From: an uncultured Lachnospiraceae bacterium | GTDB taxonomy: Bacteria; Bacillota; Clostridia; Lachnospirales; Lachnospiraceae | Reading direction: 5' to 3' | DNA: 64,000 nt | Assembly: GCA_910579805.1 (NCBI GenBank) | Contig: CAJTWM010000004.1 | Location: 133,891-197,890 of the forward strand | Notes under the pieces: model-generated | The model's input: only the letters and a program-made list of their open reading frames with translations | Told to the model about the DNA's origin: nothing | Database searches by the model: none | Position numbers and translations under genes: made by a program | In this document: positions 42,378 to 51,846 of the stretch, one piece after another | How positions within the stretch are numbered: position 1 is the stretch's first letter | Layout: every line of letters starts with the position of its first letter

Positions 42378-42439
42378 AGAGAACACCGCTTTAGGGGATG
42401 CCGGAATGGCGACGGTTTACCCGAAGAGAGGTGTTCTCT
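42378..42439 (+). ncRNA. Structured leader upstream of the MATE exporter gene (candidate cis-regulatory RNA)
   Basis: AGAGAACACC (42378-42387) and GGTGTTCTCT (42430-42439) form a perfect 10-pair stem enclosing a 42-nt region with inner pairings (GCC-GGAAT-GGC; GGGG with ACCC) and purine-rich unpaired bases (GAAGAGA). It lies 54 bp before the start codon of a MATE gene. No terminator is attached. I do not recognise a known aptamer; guanidine-IV (mepA motif) is the class to test because of the gene type. Confidence 0.45.
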
Positions 42440-42493
42440 ATGCTTGATACCGGAGAGGAACGGCAGACTAAATAAGGGAAGAGAGATGACATA

Positions 42494-43876
42494 ATGAAGG
42501 CAGCAACGACTATGACCCGTGAAGAACGGATGGCGACGGAACCTATCGGCAAGTTGATGGCAAGTATGACCCTTCCGGCGATTCTGGCACAGATCATCAA
42601 TATTTTGTATAGTATTATCGACCGTATTTATATAGGACACATGGAAGGCGTAGGGGCTAATGCACTGACAGGGGTGGGCGTTACGTTTTGCATTACGGTA
42701 TTTATTTCGGCGTTTTCCGCTTTTATCAGTAACGGTGCGGCTCCGCTCGCCGCGATCTGGCTCGGAAAAGGGGACAGGGAACGGGCGGAAAAGATACTCG
42801 GTAACAGCGTCAGTTTTTTGGTCATTTGTACGATAGTGCTGATGGCGTTTTTTTATTTGCTTCAGAAACCGCTGTTGTATCTGTTCGGTGCAAGCGACGC
42901 AACGATCGGTTATGCGATGGATTATCTGTCCATTTATCTGATAGGAACGATCTTTGTGGAATTGGCTTTAGGACTGAACGCTTTTATCATCTGTCAGAGC
43001 CAGCCTAAAACAGCCATGCTGTCCGTGCTGGTAGGAGCAGTTGCCAATATCATTTTGGATCCGATCTTTATTTTCGGACTGCACATGGGAGTCAAGGGCG
43101 CGGCAACGGCAACCGTGATCTCGCAGGGACTTAGCGCGGTATGGGTAATGCGTTTTTTATTAGGAAAAAAATCTTCGCTGAAGGTGAAAAAAAGTTGTAT
43201 GAAGCTGGAATACGGAGTGATGAAAAGCATATTTTCTTTAGGAATATCCCCTTTTATCATGAATGCAACGGAAAGCTTTATCAGTATTGTGCTAAATCAT
43301 GGCCTTCAGGCTTACGGCGGCGATATGCATGTAGGTTCTTTGACGATCATGCAGAGTATGATGCAGCTCTTTTCAGCGCCAATCAATGGTTTTACACAGG
43401 GAATGACACCCATTGTCAGTTATAATTACGGAGCCGGAAATTTTGAACGGGTGAAGCAGTTATACAAGTGGCTGATCGGTATGTGCTTCGGTTTCCGTTT
43501 TCTGTCCACGGCTACGACGATGCTTTTTCCGGAATTTTATGCCGGATTTTTTACGAACGAGGCCGGACTGGTGACGCTGGTGGGACAGGTTATGCCGGTC
43601 TTTATGGCGGGGATGCTCGTGTTTGGGATACAGAACGGTATCCAGCCAACTTTTTTGGCGTTGGGACAGGCAAAAGTATCTCTTTTTATAGCGGTATTGC
43701 GGAAGATCATCCTTCTGATTCCGCTGGCGATCATTTTGCCTCATTTTATGGGCGTGATGGGAGTTTATTACGCGGAGCCGGTTTCGGATATTCTTTCGGC
43801 GGTAACGGCGACGGTTCTTTTTATGGTCAATATCAAAAAAATACTTTCGGAAGAGGCATTGGAAAAAATACGGTAG
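42494..43876 (+). CDS. MATE-family multidrug/cation efflux protein (MepA-like)
   Basis: This 460-residue protein has about twelve membrane helices in two homologous halves and the MATE family pattern: LPAILAQIINILYSIIDRIYIGHMEG near residue 30 (given in part as IINILYSIIDRIYIG), GNGAAP-like SNGAAPLAAIWLGKGD, and in the second half FTQGMTPIVSYNYGAGN. MATE proteins export toxic organic cations in exchange for Na+ or H+; the substrate here is unknown. The ATG follows AAGGGAAGAGAGATGACATA. It is preceded by spoVG and by a structured leader that may control it, and ends at a terminator overlapping its stop codon. Confidence 0.94.
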   Translation: MKAATTMTREERMATEPIGKLMASMTLPAILAQIINILYSIIDRIYIGHMEGVGANALTGVGVTFCITVFISAFSAFISNGAAPLAAIWLGKGDRERAEKILGNSVSFLVICTIVLMAFFYLLQKPLLYLFGASDATIGYAMDYLSIYLIGTIFVELALGLNAFIICQSQPKTAMLSVLVGAVANIILDPIFIFGLHMGVKGAATATVISQGLSAVWVMRFLLGKKSSLKVKKSCMKLEYGVMKSIFSLGISPFIMNATESFISIVLNHGLQAYGGDMHVGSLTIMQSMMQLFSAPINGFTQGMTPIVSYNYGAGNFERVKQLYKWLIGMCFGFRFLSTATTMLFPEFYAGFFTNEAGLVTLVGQVMPVFMAGMLVFGIQNGIQPTFLALGQAKVSLFIAVLRKIILLIPLAIILPHFMGVMGVYYAEPVSDILSAVTATVLFMVNIKKILSEEALEKIR

Positions 43877-43906
43877 GGGCTGTCCATTGACATCCCCTAT
43901 TTTTAT
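43874..43906 (+). terminator. Terminator of the MATE gene
   Basis: TAGGGG (43874-43879, includes the stop codon) pairs with CCCCTA (43894-43899) and is followed by TTTTTATT. Confidence 0.75.
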
Positions 43907-44001
43907 TGATACGATGTGTTAACAAAGATTTGTGCCGACGGATATTGGAAACAGCGGGGCATAAACCATTTGGAAGGAAAAGAAAGGTATGGTGACCGAA
44001 A

Positions 44002-44577
44002 ATGTACATGATCGTCGGATTGGGGAATCCTACAAGGGAATATGAAAATACGAGGCACAATATAGGGTTTGACGTTGTTGACGCCATAGCGGAAAAATAC
44101 GATATTTCGGTTTTGGAGAAAAAGCATAAGGCATTGATCGGAAAAGGATTCATTGACGGAAAAAAGGTTATATTGGCAAAACCTTTGACATATATGAATT
44201 TAAGCGGCGAAAGCGTGCGGGAACTTGTGGATTATTATAAAATAGAAGAAACGGAAGAGCTGATCGTCATTTTTGACGATGTCAGTTTAGATGTGGGGCA
44301 GCTTAGAATCAGAAAAAAAGGCAGCGCCGGAGGGCATAACGGCGTAAAAAATATTATCAGACAATTGGGGCATGATACTTTTATGCGTATTAAGATGGGG
44401 GTCGGCGAGAAACCGAAGGGCTGCGATCTTGCCGATTATGTGTTGGGGCATTTTACCGAAAAAGAGCGTAAGATCATGGATGAAAGTGTCGAAAGATCGG
44501 TAGACGCGGCAAAAATGATGCTGTTTGAAGGCGCCGATGCGGCAATGAACGTATACAATAAAAAGATAGCAGAGTAG
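44002..44577 (+). CDS. pth: Peptidyl-tRNA hydrolase
   Basis: This 191-residue enzyme frees peptides from peptidyl-tRNA that drops off ribosomes. The signatures are YMIVGLGNPTREYENTRHNIGF (residues 2-23, catalytic His in RHN; shown in part: GLGNPTREYENTRHNIGF), KPLTYMNLSGESV, IFDDVSLDVGQLRIRKKGSAGGHNG (catalytic-site Asp and His; in part KGSAGGHNGVK) and VLGHF near the end. Length is typical. It lies 20 bp before mfd, the standard pth-mfd order in Firmicutes. Confidence 0.98.
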   Translation: MYMIVGLGNPTREYENTRHNIGFDVVDAIAEKYDISVLEKKHKALIGKGFIDGKKVILAKPLTYMNLSGESVRELVDYYKIEETEELIVIFDDVSLDVGQLRIRKKGSAGGHNGVKNIIRQLGHDTFMRIKMGVGEKPKGCDLADYVLGHFTEKERKIMDESVERSVDAAKMMLFEGADAAMNVYNKKIAE

Positions 44578-44597
44578 GGAAAGAAACGGGGACAGGT

Positions 44598-47500
44598 ATG
44601 CGAGCTTTAACGACTCCTTTACAGGAACTTAGCATATATGAGGAAATAAAAAAAGCTTTGAAGAAAGATAGGGCCAACCTTTCTTTGACGGGATGCATCG
44701 ATTCACAGAAACTGCATATGATTTATGGGCTCAGCGATGGTTTTCAATATAAGATCATCGTTACTTTCAGCGATCTAAAGGCAAAGGAATTGTACGAAGA
44801 TTATAAGTTCTATGACCGGAATGTCTGTGTGTATCCGGCAAAGGACCTGATTTTTTATCAGGCCGACGTTCATGGAAATCAGCTTGTGACGGAAAGGATA
44901 AAATGCCTGAAGCGTATTATGGATAGGCGTCCGACAACGGTTATTACGACCTTTTCGGCGCTGATGACGCCGCAGGCGCCTTTGGAAGTATTTGAAAAAA
45001 ATATCATACGGATCAAAAAAGGCGGTGAAGTAGAAGAAAAGGAGCTGGCAAGGCATTTAACGGAAATGGGGTATGAAAAGAGTTATCAGGTGGAGGCGCC
45101 GGGACAATTTTCTATCCGCGGAGGCATTATAGACGTTTTTGACCTGACCGAGGAAAATCCCTACCGGATAGAACTGTGGGGAGAAGAAGTGGATTCTCTG
45201 CGCAGTTTTGACATTTTGAGCCAGCGTTCCATAGAAAAGCTGGAATCCGTCAGCATTTATCCGGCTACGGAGCTGGTACTCACGGAAACGGAAATAGCAA
45301 AGGGAATGGAAACGATAGAAAAAGAGGCGGAAAGCCATGAAAAGATCCTGCGCGGAAAGTTTTTGACGGAAGAAGCCGCGAGGATCCACACCCAGATAAA
45401 GGAATTGAAAGAGCAGATCTTTGAATTGAAAACGATGGTCAATCTGGAAAGCTATATTCATTATTTTTTCCCGAGTACGACCTCGTTTTTGGATATGTTC
45501 CCGGAAGAAGGGAGCTGTATCTTTTTGGATGAACCGGCAAGGATCCGGGAACATGCGGCGGCTGTGGAAATGGAGTTTAAGGACAGCATGAGCCATCGTT
45601 TGGAAAAGGGGTATCTTCTTCCGGGTCAGATGGAGCTGCTAAGCAGGACGGAAGAAGTGACCGCCAAAATGCTTAAGAAGCGGGTCGTGTCCATTGCTAC
45701 GATGGACGCCAGGAACGGCGTTGTCAAACCGGACCAGAAGTTCGGCGTAGAGGCGCGGAGCATGTCGTCCTACAACAGCAGTTTTGAAGAACTTGTGAAG
45801 GATCTGAAACGTTATAAAAAGAACGGATACCGGATCCTGCTGTTATCCGGCTCGAGGACAAGGGCAAAGAGGCTTGCACAGGATCTGCAGGAGAATGAGC
45901 TGACCGCTTTTTATACGGATGATCCCGACAGGGAGCTGCAGCCCGGGGAGATTATGACGTATTACGGAAGAGTCTTAAAGGGGTTTGAATATCCCATGCT
46001 GAAATTTGCCGTGATTGCAGAGAGCGATATTTTTGGCGTTGAGAAAAAGAAGAAAAAGAAAAAAAAGACGTACGAAGGACAGAAGATCAATGACTTCGCG
46101 GAGCTTAAAGTTGGAGATTATGTAGTTCATGAAAATCACGGACTGGGAGTTTACAAAGGGATCGAAAAGGTAGAAGTAGAAAAAGTAGTCAAGGATTATA
46201 TTAAGATCGAATACCGGGACGGCGGAAATTTATACATTTTAGCAACCGGTTTGGATGTGATACAGAAATATGCCTCTGCGGATGCGAAAAGGCCTAAATT
46301 AAACAAGCTCGGCACACAGGAATGGAACAAGACGAAGAGCAAGGTGCGTGGGGCGGTAAACGAGGTGGCCAGAGATCTGGTAGAGCTTTATGCTGTCAGG
46401 CAGCAGAAGGAAGGTTTTCCGTTCGGGAAGGATACGGTGTGGCAGCGGGAGTTTGAAGAGATGTTCCCGTTTGAGGAAACGGAGGATCAGTTGAATGCGA
46501 TCGAGGCCACCAAAAAGGATATGGAGAGCCATAAGATCATGGACCGTCTGATCTGCGGCGACGTGGGGTACGGGAAAACAGAGATCGCTATCCGGGCGGC
46601 CTTTAAGGCGATACAGGAAGGAAAACAGGTCGTATTTTTGGTGCCTACTACGATCTTGGCGCAGCAGCATTATAATACCTTTACACAGCGTATGAAAGAG
46701 TTTCCGGTACGGGTGGATCTGCTTTCCCGGTTCCGGACGGCGGGCGAGCAGAGAAAAACGGTGGAAGACTTAAAAAAAGGCCTTGTGGATATCGTAATCG
46801 GCACGCACAGGGTGCTGTCGAAAGATGTGGGATTTAAGGATCTGGGACTGCTTATTATTGATGAAGAACAGCGTTTCGGAGTGACCCATAAGGAAAAGAT
46901 CAAAAAAATGCGGGACGATGTGGACGTATTGACGTTAACTGCCACGCCGATTCCCAGAACCCTTCATATGAGTCTGATCGGTATCCGGGATATGAGCGTA
47001 TTGGAAGAAGCGCCAAACGACAGGATGCCTATCCAGACTTATGTCATGGAATACAATGAGGAAATGGTGAGGGAGGCTATCGTAAGGGAATTGTCCAGAG
47101 ACGGACAGGTATACTATGTTTATAACCGGGTCAATAATATTGCGGACGTGGCGGCAAAGGTACAGAGTCTGGTTCCGGAGGCGGCGGTAGCTTTTGCGCA
47201 CGGTCAGATGAAGGAGCATGAACTGGAAAGGATCATGTATGATTTTATCAACGGGGAGATCGATGTGCTTGTTTCCACTACGATCGTGGAAACCGGACTG
47301 GACATCTCCAACGCCAATACTATGATCATACATGATTCCGATAACATGGGACTTTCCCAGTTGTATCAGTTGAGAGGGCGGGTTGGGCGCTCTAACCGGA
47401 ACGCTTATGCTTTTCTTATGTATAAAAAAGATAAGATGCTAAAAGAGGTAGCAGAGAAAAGACTACAGGCGATTCGCGAATTTACCGACCTTGGGAGCGG

Positions 47501-48131
47501 ATTTAAGATCGCCATGAGGGATTTGGAGATCCGGGGAGCGGGTAATCTGCTCGGACAAAAACAACATGGGCATATGGCGGCGGTAGGATACGACCTTTAC
47601 TGCAAAATGCTGAATGAGGCGGTAAAAGGTTTAAAAGGGATCACGACGATAGAGGATTTTAATACCACGATAGATCTGGATGTGGACGCCTATATCCCCC
47701 CTTCCTATATCGTGAATGAGGTACAGAAACTGGATATCTATAAAAGGATTGCAGGGATTGAGAACAAGGCGGAAAGTGAGGATATGAAGGAAGAACTTTT
47801 AGACAGGTTCGGCGAAATTCCCAAATCCGCCGACAATCTGCTTCGTATCGCTTTGGTGCGGGTGAAGGCGCATAGGCTGTATTTGACGGAGGTAAAAGGG
47901 AAAAATGAAGAGATCCGTTTTATTTTTCATCCGGATGCAAGAATACAGGTGGAGAAGATCCCTTTGCTTTTGGAACGTTATCAAAAGAAACTGAGTTTTA
48001 ATCCCAAAGGGGTTCCGTGCTTTGTATACCGGTATAAGAAATTCGGCGTGGTGGAAAAGGATGCGGAGAGATTATTGGAATTAACGGAGAAGCTATTGGA
48101 TGATATGAAAGAAATAGAACAAACTTTCTAA
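44598..48131 (+). CDS. mfd: Transcription-repair coupling factor
   Basis: This 1177-residue protein recognises RNA polymerase stalled at DNA damage, removes it and recruits UvrABC. Domains in order: UvrB-homology region (about 20-330, GGIIDVFDLTEENPYRIELWG; in part QFSIRGGIIDVFDLTEENP), RNA-polymerase interaction domain (about 505-575, LKVGDYVVHENHGLGVYKGI), the RecG-like helicase motor (Walker A CGDVGYGKTEIA near 655, LLIIDEEQRFGV near 755, TATPIPRTLHMSL) with the translocation motif GSGFKIAMRDLEIRGAGNLLG, and the C-terminal domain. A run of eight lysines before TYEG near residue 490 lies in the linker before the polymerase-binding domain. Full length and intact. Confidence 0.98.
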   Translation: MRALTTPLQELSIYEEIKKALKKDRANLSLTGCIDSQKLHMIYGLSDGFQYKIIVTFSDLKAKELYEDYKFYDRNVCVYPAKDLIFYQADVHGNQLVTERIKCLKRIMDRRPTTVITTFSALMTPQAPLEVFEKNIIRIKKGGEVEEKELARHLTEMGYEKSYQVEAPGQFSIRGGIIDVFDLTEENPYRIELWGEEVDSLRSFDILSQRSIEKLESVSIYPATELVLTETEIAKGMETIEKEAESHEKILRGKFLTEEAARIHTQIKELKEQIFELKTMVNLESYIHYFFPSTTSFLDMFPEEGSCIFLDEPARIREHAAAVEMEFKDSMSHRLEKGYLLPGQMELLSRTEEVTAKMLKKRVVSIATMDARNGVVKPDQKFGVEARSMSSYNSSFEELVKDLKRYKKNGYRILLLSGSRTRAKRLAQDLQENELTAFYTDDPDRELQPGEIMTYYGRVLKGFEYPMLKFAVIAESDIFGVEKKKKKKKKTYEGQKINDFAELKVGDYVVHENHGLGVYKGIEKVEVEKVVKDYIKIEYRDGGNLYILATGLDVIQKYASADAKRPKLNKLGTQEWNKTKSKVRGAVNEVARDLVELYAVRQQKEGFPFGKDTVWQREFEEMFPFEETEDQLNAIEATKKDMESHKIMDRLICGDVGYGKTEIAIRAAFKAIQEGKQVVFLVPTTILAQQHYNTFTQRMKEFPVRVDLLSRFRTAGEQRKTVEDLKKGLVDIVIGTHRVLSKDVGFKDLGLLIIDEEQRFGVTHKEKIKKMRDDVDVLTLTATPIPRTLHMSLIGIRDMSVLEEAPNDRMPIQTYVMEYNEEMVREAIVRELSRDGQVYYVYNRVNNIADVAAKVQSLVPEAAVAFAHGQMKEHELERIMYDFINGEIDVLVSTTIVETGLDISNANTMIIHDSDNMGLSQLYQLRGRVGRSNRNAYAFLMYKKDKMLKEVAEKRLQAIREFTDLGSGFKIAMRDLEIRGAGNLLGQKQHGHMAAVGYDLYCKMLNEAVKGLKGITTIEDFNTTIDLDVDAYIPPSYIVNEVQKLDIYKRIAGIENKAESEDMKEELLDRFGEIPKSADNLLRIALVRVKAHRLYLTEVKGKNEEIRFIFHPDARIQVEKIPLLLERYQKKLSFNPKGVPCFVYRYKKFGVVEKDAERLLELTEKLLDDMKEIEQTF

Positions 48132-48167
48132 AAGTCCGTTTTTTTGGACAGATAAAATGTTACCTTT

Positions 48168-48197
48168 TATTCAGAAAGCGAAAATAAGTTCTGAATA
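48168..48197 (+). promoter_or_regulatory. Hairpin abutting the ribosome site of the 32-residue gene
   Basis: TATTCAGAA (48168-48176) pairs perfectly with TTCTGAATA (48189-48197); AGGAGG begins at 48197, so the stem touches the ribosome site. No U-tract follows, so it is not an obvious terminator of mfd. Confidence 0.55.
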
Positions 48198-48210
48198 GGA
48201 GGTAATTTTT

Positions 48211-48309
48211 ATGAAAGGATATCATGTAGAGAGTGGATATATGGGATTGGTAGATGAGGAGTATATGCTGTTTGCTTCGGAAGAAGACTATTTGGAGTAT
48301 GTTTCATAA
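48211..48309 (+). CDS. Very small conserved-looking protein (32 residues)
   Basis: The frame runs MKGYHVESGYMGLVDEEYML (first 20 residues) and ends FASEEDYLEYVS. Reasons to accept it: a perfect AGGAGG eight bases before the ATG, a hairpin directly in front of the ribosome site, and a compact composition rich in Tyr, Glu and Gly in an alternating pattern (ESGYMG, EEYMLFAS, EEDYLEY), like a small two- to three-strand sheet followed by a helix. From memory, similar proteins of about 30 residues with GYMG...YMLFAS occur in Clostridia without known function. It lies between mfd and the AraC-family gene. Confidence 0.65.
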   Translation: MKGYHVESGYMGLVDEEYMLFASEEDYLEYVS

Positions 48310-48442
48310 CTCTGCAGGTTATTTTCATATGCATAATGAATAACTGCATAATAAGTAAGAAAAAGCAGAGATTACATAGCGGGATCCGGTAAGCATTAAG
48401 GCGGTTTAGTCAGGAGAAATGAAAACTTTTCATATTTTTCTT

Positions 48443-48472
48443 GATTTTACTGTCTTTTTTTATATATGATGT
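48443..48472 (+). promoter_or_regulatory. Possible promoter of the AraC-family gene
   Basis: TTGATT and TATGAT are separated by about 18 bp in the AT-rich stretch near 48442-48472, roughly 50 bases before the chosen start codon. Confidence 0.35.
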
Positions 48473-48521
48473 ATTTATCGGAAAAATGTTTGGTACTGTG
48501 CAGATAAGAAGGGAGAAGGTT

Positions 48522-49301
48522 ATGGGATATAAGGACGAATGGCTTTTACTGGAGGCGGATGACGATATAGATGAAATAGAACACAGACAGCCTACGGAAG
48601 AATTTTCATTTTATCAGGCAGTAGCAAGCGGCGATGTGGATTCGGTCAGAAACAATTGTGAACAGGACAGGTTTTTAGATGAAGAGGGGGTGGGAGTGCT
48701 GTCAAGGAATCCGGTTACAAATCTGAAATATCATTTCGTGATCACCACGGCAATGATCACGCGGTTATGCAGGCAAAAAGGAATGGAATTGGAACAGGCA
48801 TTTCGGATGAGCGATTTTTATATTCAGAGTTTAGACGATATCCATACGGTACAGGAAGTGAAACGGCTGCATGATGAAATGGTTTTGGATTATGCGGAGA
48901 AGATGCAAAAAATATGCAGGAGCGATACGGGGTCAAAACATATCAATGTCTGTAAAGAATATATTTATTCCCATATTAAAGAGCGGATAACGATTGAGGA
49001 ATTGGCGGAAACATTAGGGGTGTCGGCAAGTTATCTCTCCCGTTTGTTTAAAAAGGAAACGGGGGATTCCGTTAGCGCCTATATACGCAGACAGAAGATT
49101 GAGATGGCTCAGAATCTGCTTCGGTATAGCGATTATTCGCTGATCGATATTGCAAACCGCCTTTCTTTTTCCTCTCAAAGCCATTTTATACAGCAGTTTC
49201 GCGAACTGACCGGTATGACGCCGAAAAGATACAGGAATCTGAATCATACAATCCAGTGGGATATAGGAAATGAATCTTTGCCGGATCAACAGCAAGATTA
49301 A
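48522..49301 (+). CDS. AraC-family transcriptional regulator
   Basis: This 259-residue protein has a C-terminal AraC DNA-binding domain with two helix-turn-helix units (about residues 150-250: ITIEELAETLGVSASYLSRLFKKETGDS, in part LAETLGVSASYLSRLFKKE; then SLIDIANRLSFSSQSHFIQQF and GMTPKRYR). The N-terminal half (about 1-145) is helical and acidic and lacks a cupin sugar-binding fold; it resembles YSIRK-type or Mga-like sensor halves only weakly. The ATG at 48522 follows GGGAGAAGGTT. It lies next to two GH94 genes and a sugar ABC transporter and is the likely regulator of that island. Confidence 0.9.
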   Translation: MGYKDEWLLLEADDDIDEIEHRQPTEEFSFYQAVASGDVDSVRNNCEQDRFLDEEGVGVLSRNPVTNLKYHFVITTAMITRLCRQKGMELEQAFRMSDFYIQSLDDIHTVQEVKRLHDEMVLDYAEKMQKICRSDTGSKHINVCKEYIYSHIKERITIEELAETLGVSASYLSRLFKKETGDSVSAYIRRQKIEMAQNLLRYSDYSLIDIANRLSFSSQSHFIQQFRELTGMTPKRYRNLNHTIQWDIGNESLPDQQQD

Positions 49302-49305
49302 GGAA

Positions 49306-49335
49306 AGGCGCAGCAATTCCGGCCATGCTGCGCCT
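49306..49335. terminator. Hairpin between convergent AraC and GH94 genes
   Basis: AGGCGCAGCA (49306-49315) pairs perfectly with TGCTGCGCCT (49326-49335). There is no clear U-tract on either side, so termination strength is uncertain. Confidence 0.6.
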
Positions 49336-49352
49336 GATAGAAGAGCATCCTG

Positions 49353-51764
49353 TCAAAGAGTCAGGGTAATTTCATTTTTGTGGTTCAGGAGATGGAACGG
49401 TATATAGTTGTCGGATAGCGCCGTACCGTTTAAGATAAGGCTTTCAAATCCTGTTTCCCGTCCGTTTGGATTATTTACAACGATATGTAAATGTGTTCCG
49501 CGGAAGTCTTTATGGATTTCAAAATGATCCCAGTCTTGTGGTACGGAAGGGGATAGCCTTATGCCGTTTAAATCAGGACGAAGACCAAGGATACCTTCTA
49601 CGCAGCCGACCATGACGGTGGAGGCAGTGCCGGTAAGCCAATGGACATGGGAGCGGCCGTGATGCATGCTGGCTTTGCCTTCTGTGAATTGTCCGTAGCA
49701 GTAAGGCTCTAAGCGGCGGATTTGAGCGGAATCATTTTGGGCTGCCGGAGCATTTTCCATAAAATATTGAAAGGCCCGATTGCCATGTCCGCATATTGCT
49801 TCCGCTAAAATCAGCCATCCTTGGGATTGGGAGAAAATTCCGGAGTTTTCTTTTGTTCCCTGATTGTAAATGACGGCAAGGGCGCCGTCAAAAGCATGTT
49901 CATGATAAGGGGGATCCATCAGGACCGCTCCATATCCGGTATTCAGCCGCTCATATACGTTTGTCAATGCGGCTTCAGCCTGAGATTTGTCGGCAAGTCC
50001 GCTGATTACGGAAAAGCTTTGGGGATTTAGCCACATATTTGCCTCAGGATCGCCGGCAGCGCCGATCCGCTCACCGGTTTCGGTAAAGCCGCGGATGAAA
50101 CGGTCATGATCCCAGCATAAGTTTTGTATTTTTTCTCCCATCTCCGATTGTTTTTGTCTCAGATAGTTTAAATAATCTTCGTCTTTTTTATATTCGGCAA
50201 ATTTCATTAAAATATCCAATGCATAGTAAAACTGCATAGCGACAAAGGTAGATTCCCCGTTTGCACCTAGCCTAAGGCAGTCGTTCCAGTCGGCGTACAG
50301 TCCGGCAGGCATACCGTGGGGGCCGAGGTGGTCAAGGGAGAACCGGATGGCGCGTTTCAAATGTTCATAAACGCTGCCTTCTTCCTTATTTGCAAAAGGA
50401 ACGGATTCGTCAAGAAATGTTATATTTCCGGTTTCGGCAATATATTTATAAATAGTCGGGAAAAGCCATAGTGCATCATCGGCACGGTATGCGGGATGGC
50501 CTGTTTCCTGCCTGTAAGAAGCGTCTTCAGGAGTATTTTCCTGTCCCGGACTATGCGTAAACTTTACGAGAGGCAGGCCGCCTCCGTTATTTACTTGTGC
50601 AGAAAGCATGAAGCGTATTTTTTCCAATGCCATTTCCGGAGCCAGATGAATGATCCCCTGAATATCCTGTACGGTATCCCGGTAGCCATAGCCGTTACGC
50701 AGCCCGCAGTAGATAAAAGAAGCGGCGCGGGACCAGATGAAAGTCATGAAGCAATTGTAAGCGTTCCAAATATTGACCATGGTGTTAAATTCCGGACTGG
50801 GCGTGGACACATGAAGGGGCATCAGCCGCTTATCCCAGCTATTTTTTAATTCTGACAGTTCCAGATCGGCTGTTTTAGCGGGATCACTGTAAGAATTTAG
50901 GATGGCGGCGGCTTCATTGGAATGCTTCATACCAAGCAGGAATGCGATCGTTTTGGTTTGGCCGGGATCTAACCTGACGGTACAGGAGAGGGCGCCGCAG
51001 GAGTTTTCATTACAACTGACCACATTTCCAAGAGAACCGGAGAGGATGCCTTGAGGGTTACCATAACCATGGTATTTTCCCAAAAACTGTTCCTTATCTC
51101 CACAGTAGGAGGAAACGGCTTCGCCGGCGAGACCGAAGAACCGTTCTGTTACCTTTTTTCCGTCAACCTGCCTGTCTTGAGCGGCAACATCAAGATTACC
51201 ATGTATTTGCTGCATGATCCGATTTCCCTCGAATAGGGTCCGGGTAATGAACAAGGAATATTGCAGGTTAACCTGATCCTGCTCGTAGTTACTGTGATTT
51301 GTAAATTCCGCATAACCAGTCAGAGTTAAATTCCTTGGGCGGGGTGATTGATTGGTCACGGACAGCGTCCACACTTCATAAGATTTATCTAAAGGAACAT
51401 AGTATAACGCTTTGGAATGTATGCTGTCGTATTCTGCCGTCATGATGGTATAACCCAATCCATGGCGGCATTGGCATTGATAATGTTTTAAATCTTTTCC
51501 CACCGGCTGCCATGAGGCCGACCAGTAATCTGCTGATTCATTGTCGCGGATATAGAGATAGCGTCCCGGCTGGTCAAAGTGATTGAAAACATAACGAAGG
51601 ATTCTTCCATTGGCGCCGGATTTGGCAAAGCTATAACCACCTGCGTTATTTGAGATGATTGCGCCGTATTCGGGGGAACCTAAATAGTTTACCCATGGTG
51701 TCGGTGTGTCCGGACGCTCAATTACATATTCGTGATTGGCATCGTCAAAATATCCATATTTCAT
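49353..51764 (-). CDS. GH94 phosphorylase, N,N'-diacetylchitobiose phosphorylase-like
   Basis: This 803-residue GH94 enzyme most resembles chitobiose phosphorylase (about 801 residues), which splits N,N'-diacetylchitobiose with phosphate into GlcNAc 1-phosphate and GlcNAc. The N-terminus MKYGYFDDANHEYVIERPDT and the segments LGSPEYGAIISNNAGGYSF, YLYIRDNESADYWSASWQP, GKYHGYGNP and SRSHVHWLTGTAS-like (GRSHVHWLTGTAS) match that group as I remember it. The catalytic Asp is in YADWNDCLRLG (near residue 491), where the cellobiose enzyme has DWNDCLNLN. It is the second gene of an operon, 82 bp after the larger GH94 gene, and converges on the AraC gene. Cytoplasmic, no signal peptide. Confidence 0.85.
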   Translation of the reverse strand: MKYGYFDDANHEYVIERPDTPTPWVNYLGSPEYGAIISNNAGGYSFAKSGANGRILRYVFNHFDQPGRYLYIRDNESADYWSASWQPVGKDLKHYQCQCRHGLGYTIMTAEYDSIHSKALYYVPLDKSYEVWTLSVTNQSPRPRNLTLTGYAEFTNHSNYEQDQVNLQYSLFITRTLFEGNRIMQQIHGNLDVAAQDRQVDGKKVTERFFGLAGEAVSSYCGDKEQFLGKYHGYGNPQGILSGSLGNVVSCNENSCGALSCTVRLDPGQTKTIAFLLGMKHSNEAAAILNSYSDPAKTADLELSELKNSWDKRLMPLHVSTPSPEFNTMVNIWNAYNCFMTFIWSRAASFIYCGLRNGYGYRDTVQDIQGIIHLAPEMALEKIRFMLSAQVNNGGGLPLVKFTHSPGQENTPEDASYRQETGHPAYRADDALWLFPTIYKYIAETGNITFLDESVPFANKEEGSVYEHLKRAIRFSLDHLGPHGMPAGLYADWNDCLRLGANGESTFVAMQFYYALDILMKFAEYKKDEDYLNYLRQKQSEMGEKIQNLCWDHDRFIRGFTETGERIGAAGDPEANMWLNPQSFSVISGLADKSQAEAALTNVYERLNTGYGAVLMDPPYHEHAFDGALAVIYNQGTKENSGIFSQSQGWLILAEAICGHGNRAFQYFMENAPAAQNDSAQIRRLEPYCYGQFTEGKASMHHGRSHVHWLTGTASTVMVGCVEGILGLRPDLNGIRLSPSVPQDWDHFEIHKDFRGTHLHIVVNNPNGRETGFESLILNGTALSDNYIPFHLLNHKNEITLTL

Positions 51765-51846
51765 TTTATTTGTTTCTTCCTTTCTTCTTTTTCCCTGCCT
51801 GTCTAATTAAATCAGGAAAAGCGTGTTTATGGTTTTGTCAGAGGCT

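Noticed and set aside
42285..42493. Transcription terminator after spoVG formed by the 10-pair stem
   Set aside because: The stem has a 42-nt structured loop and no U-tract follows it.
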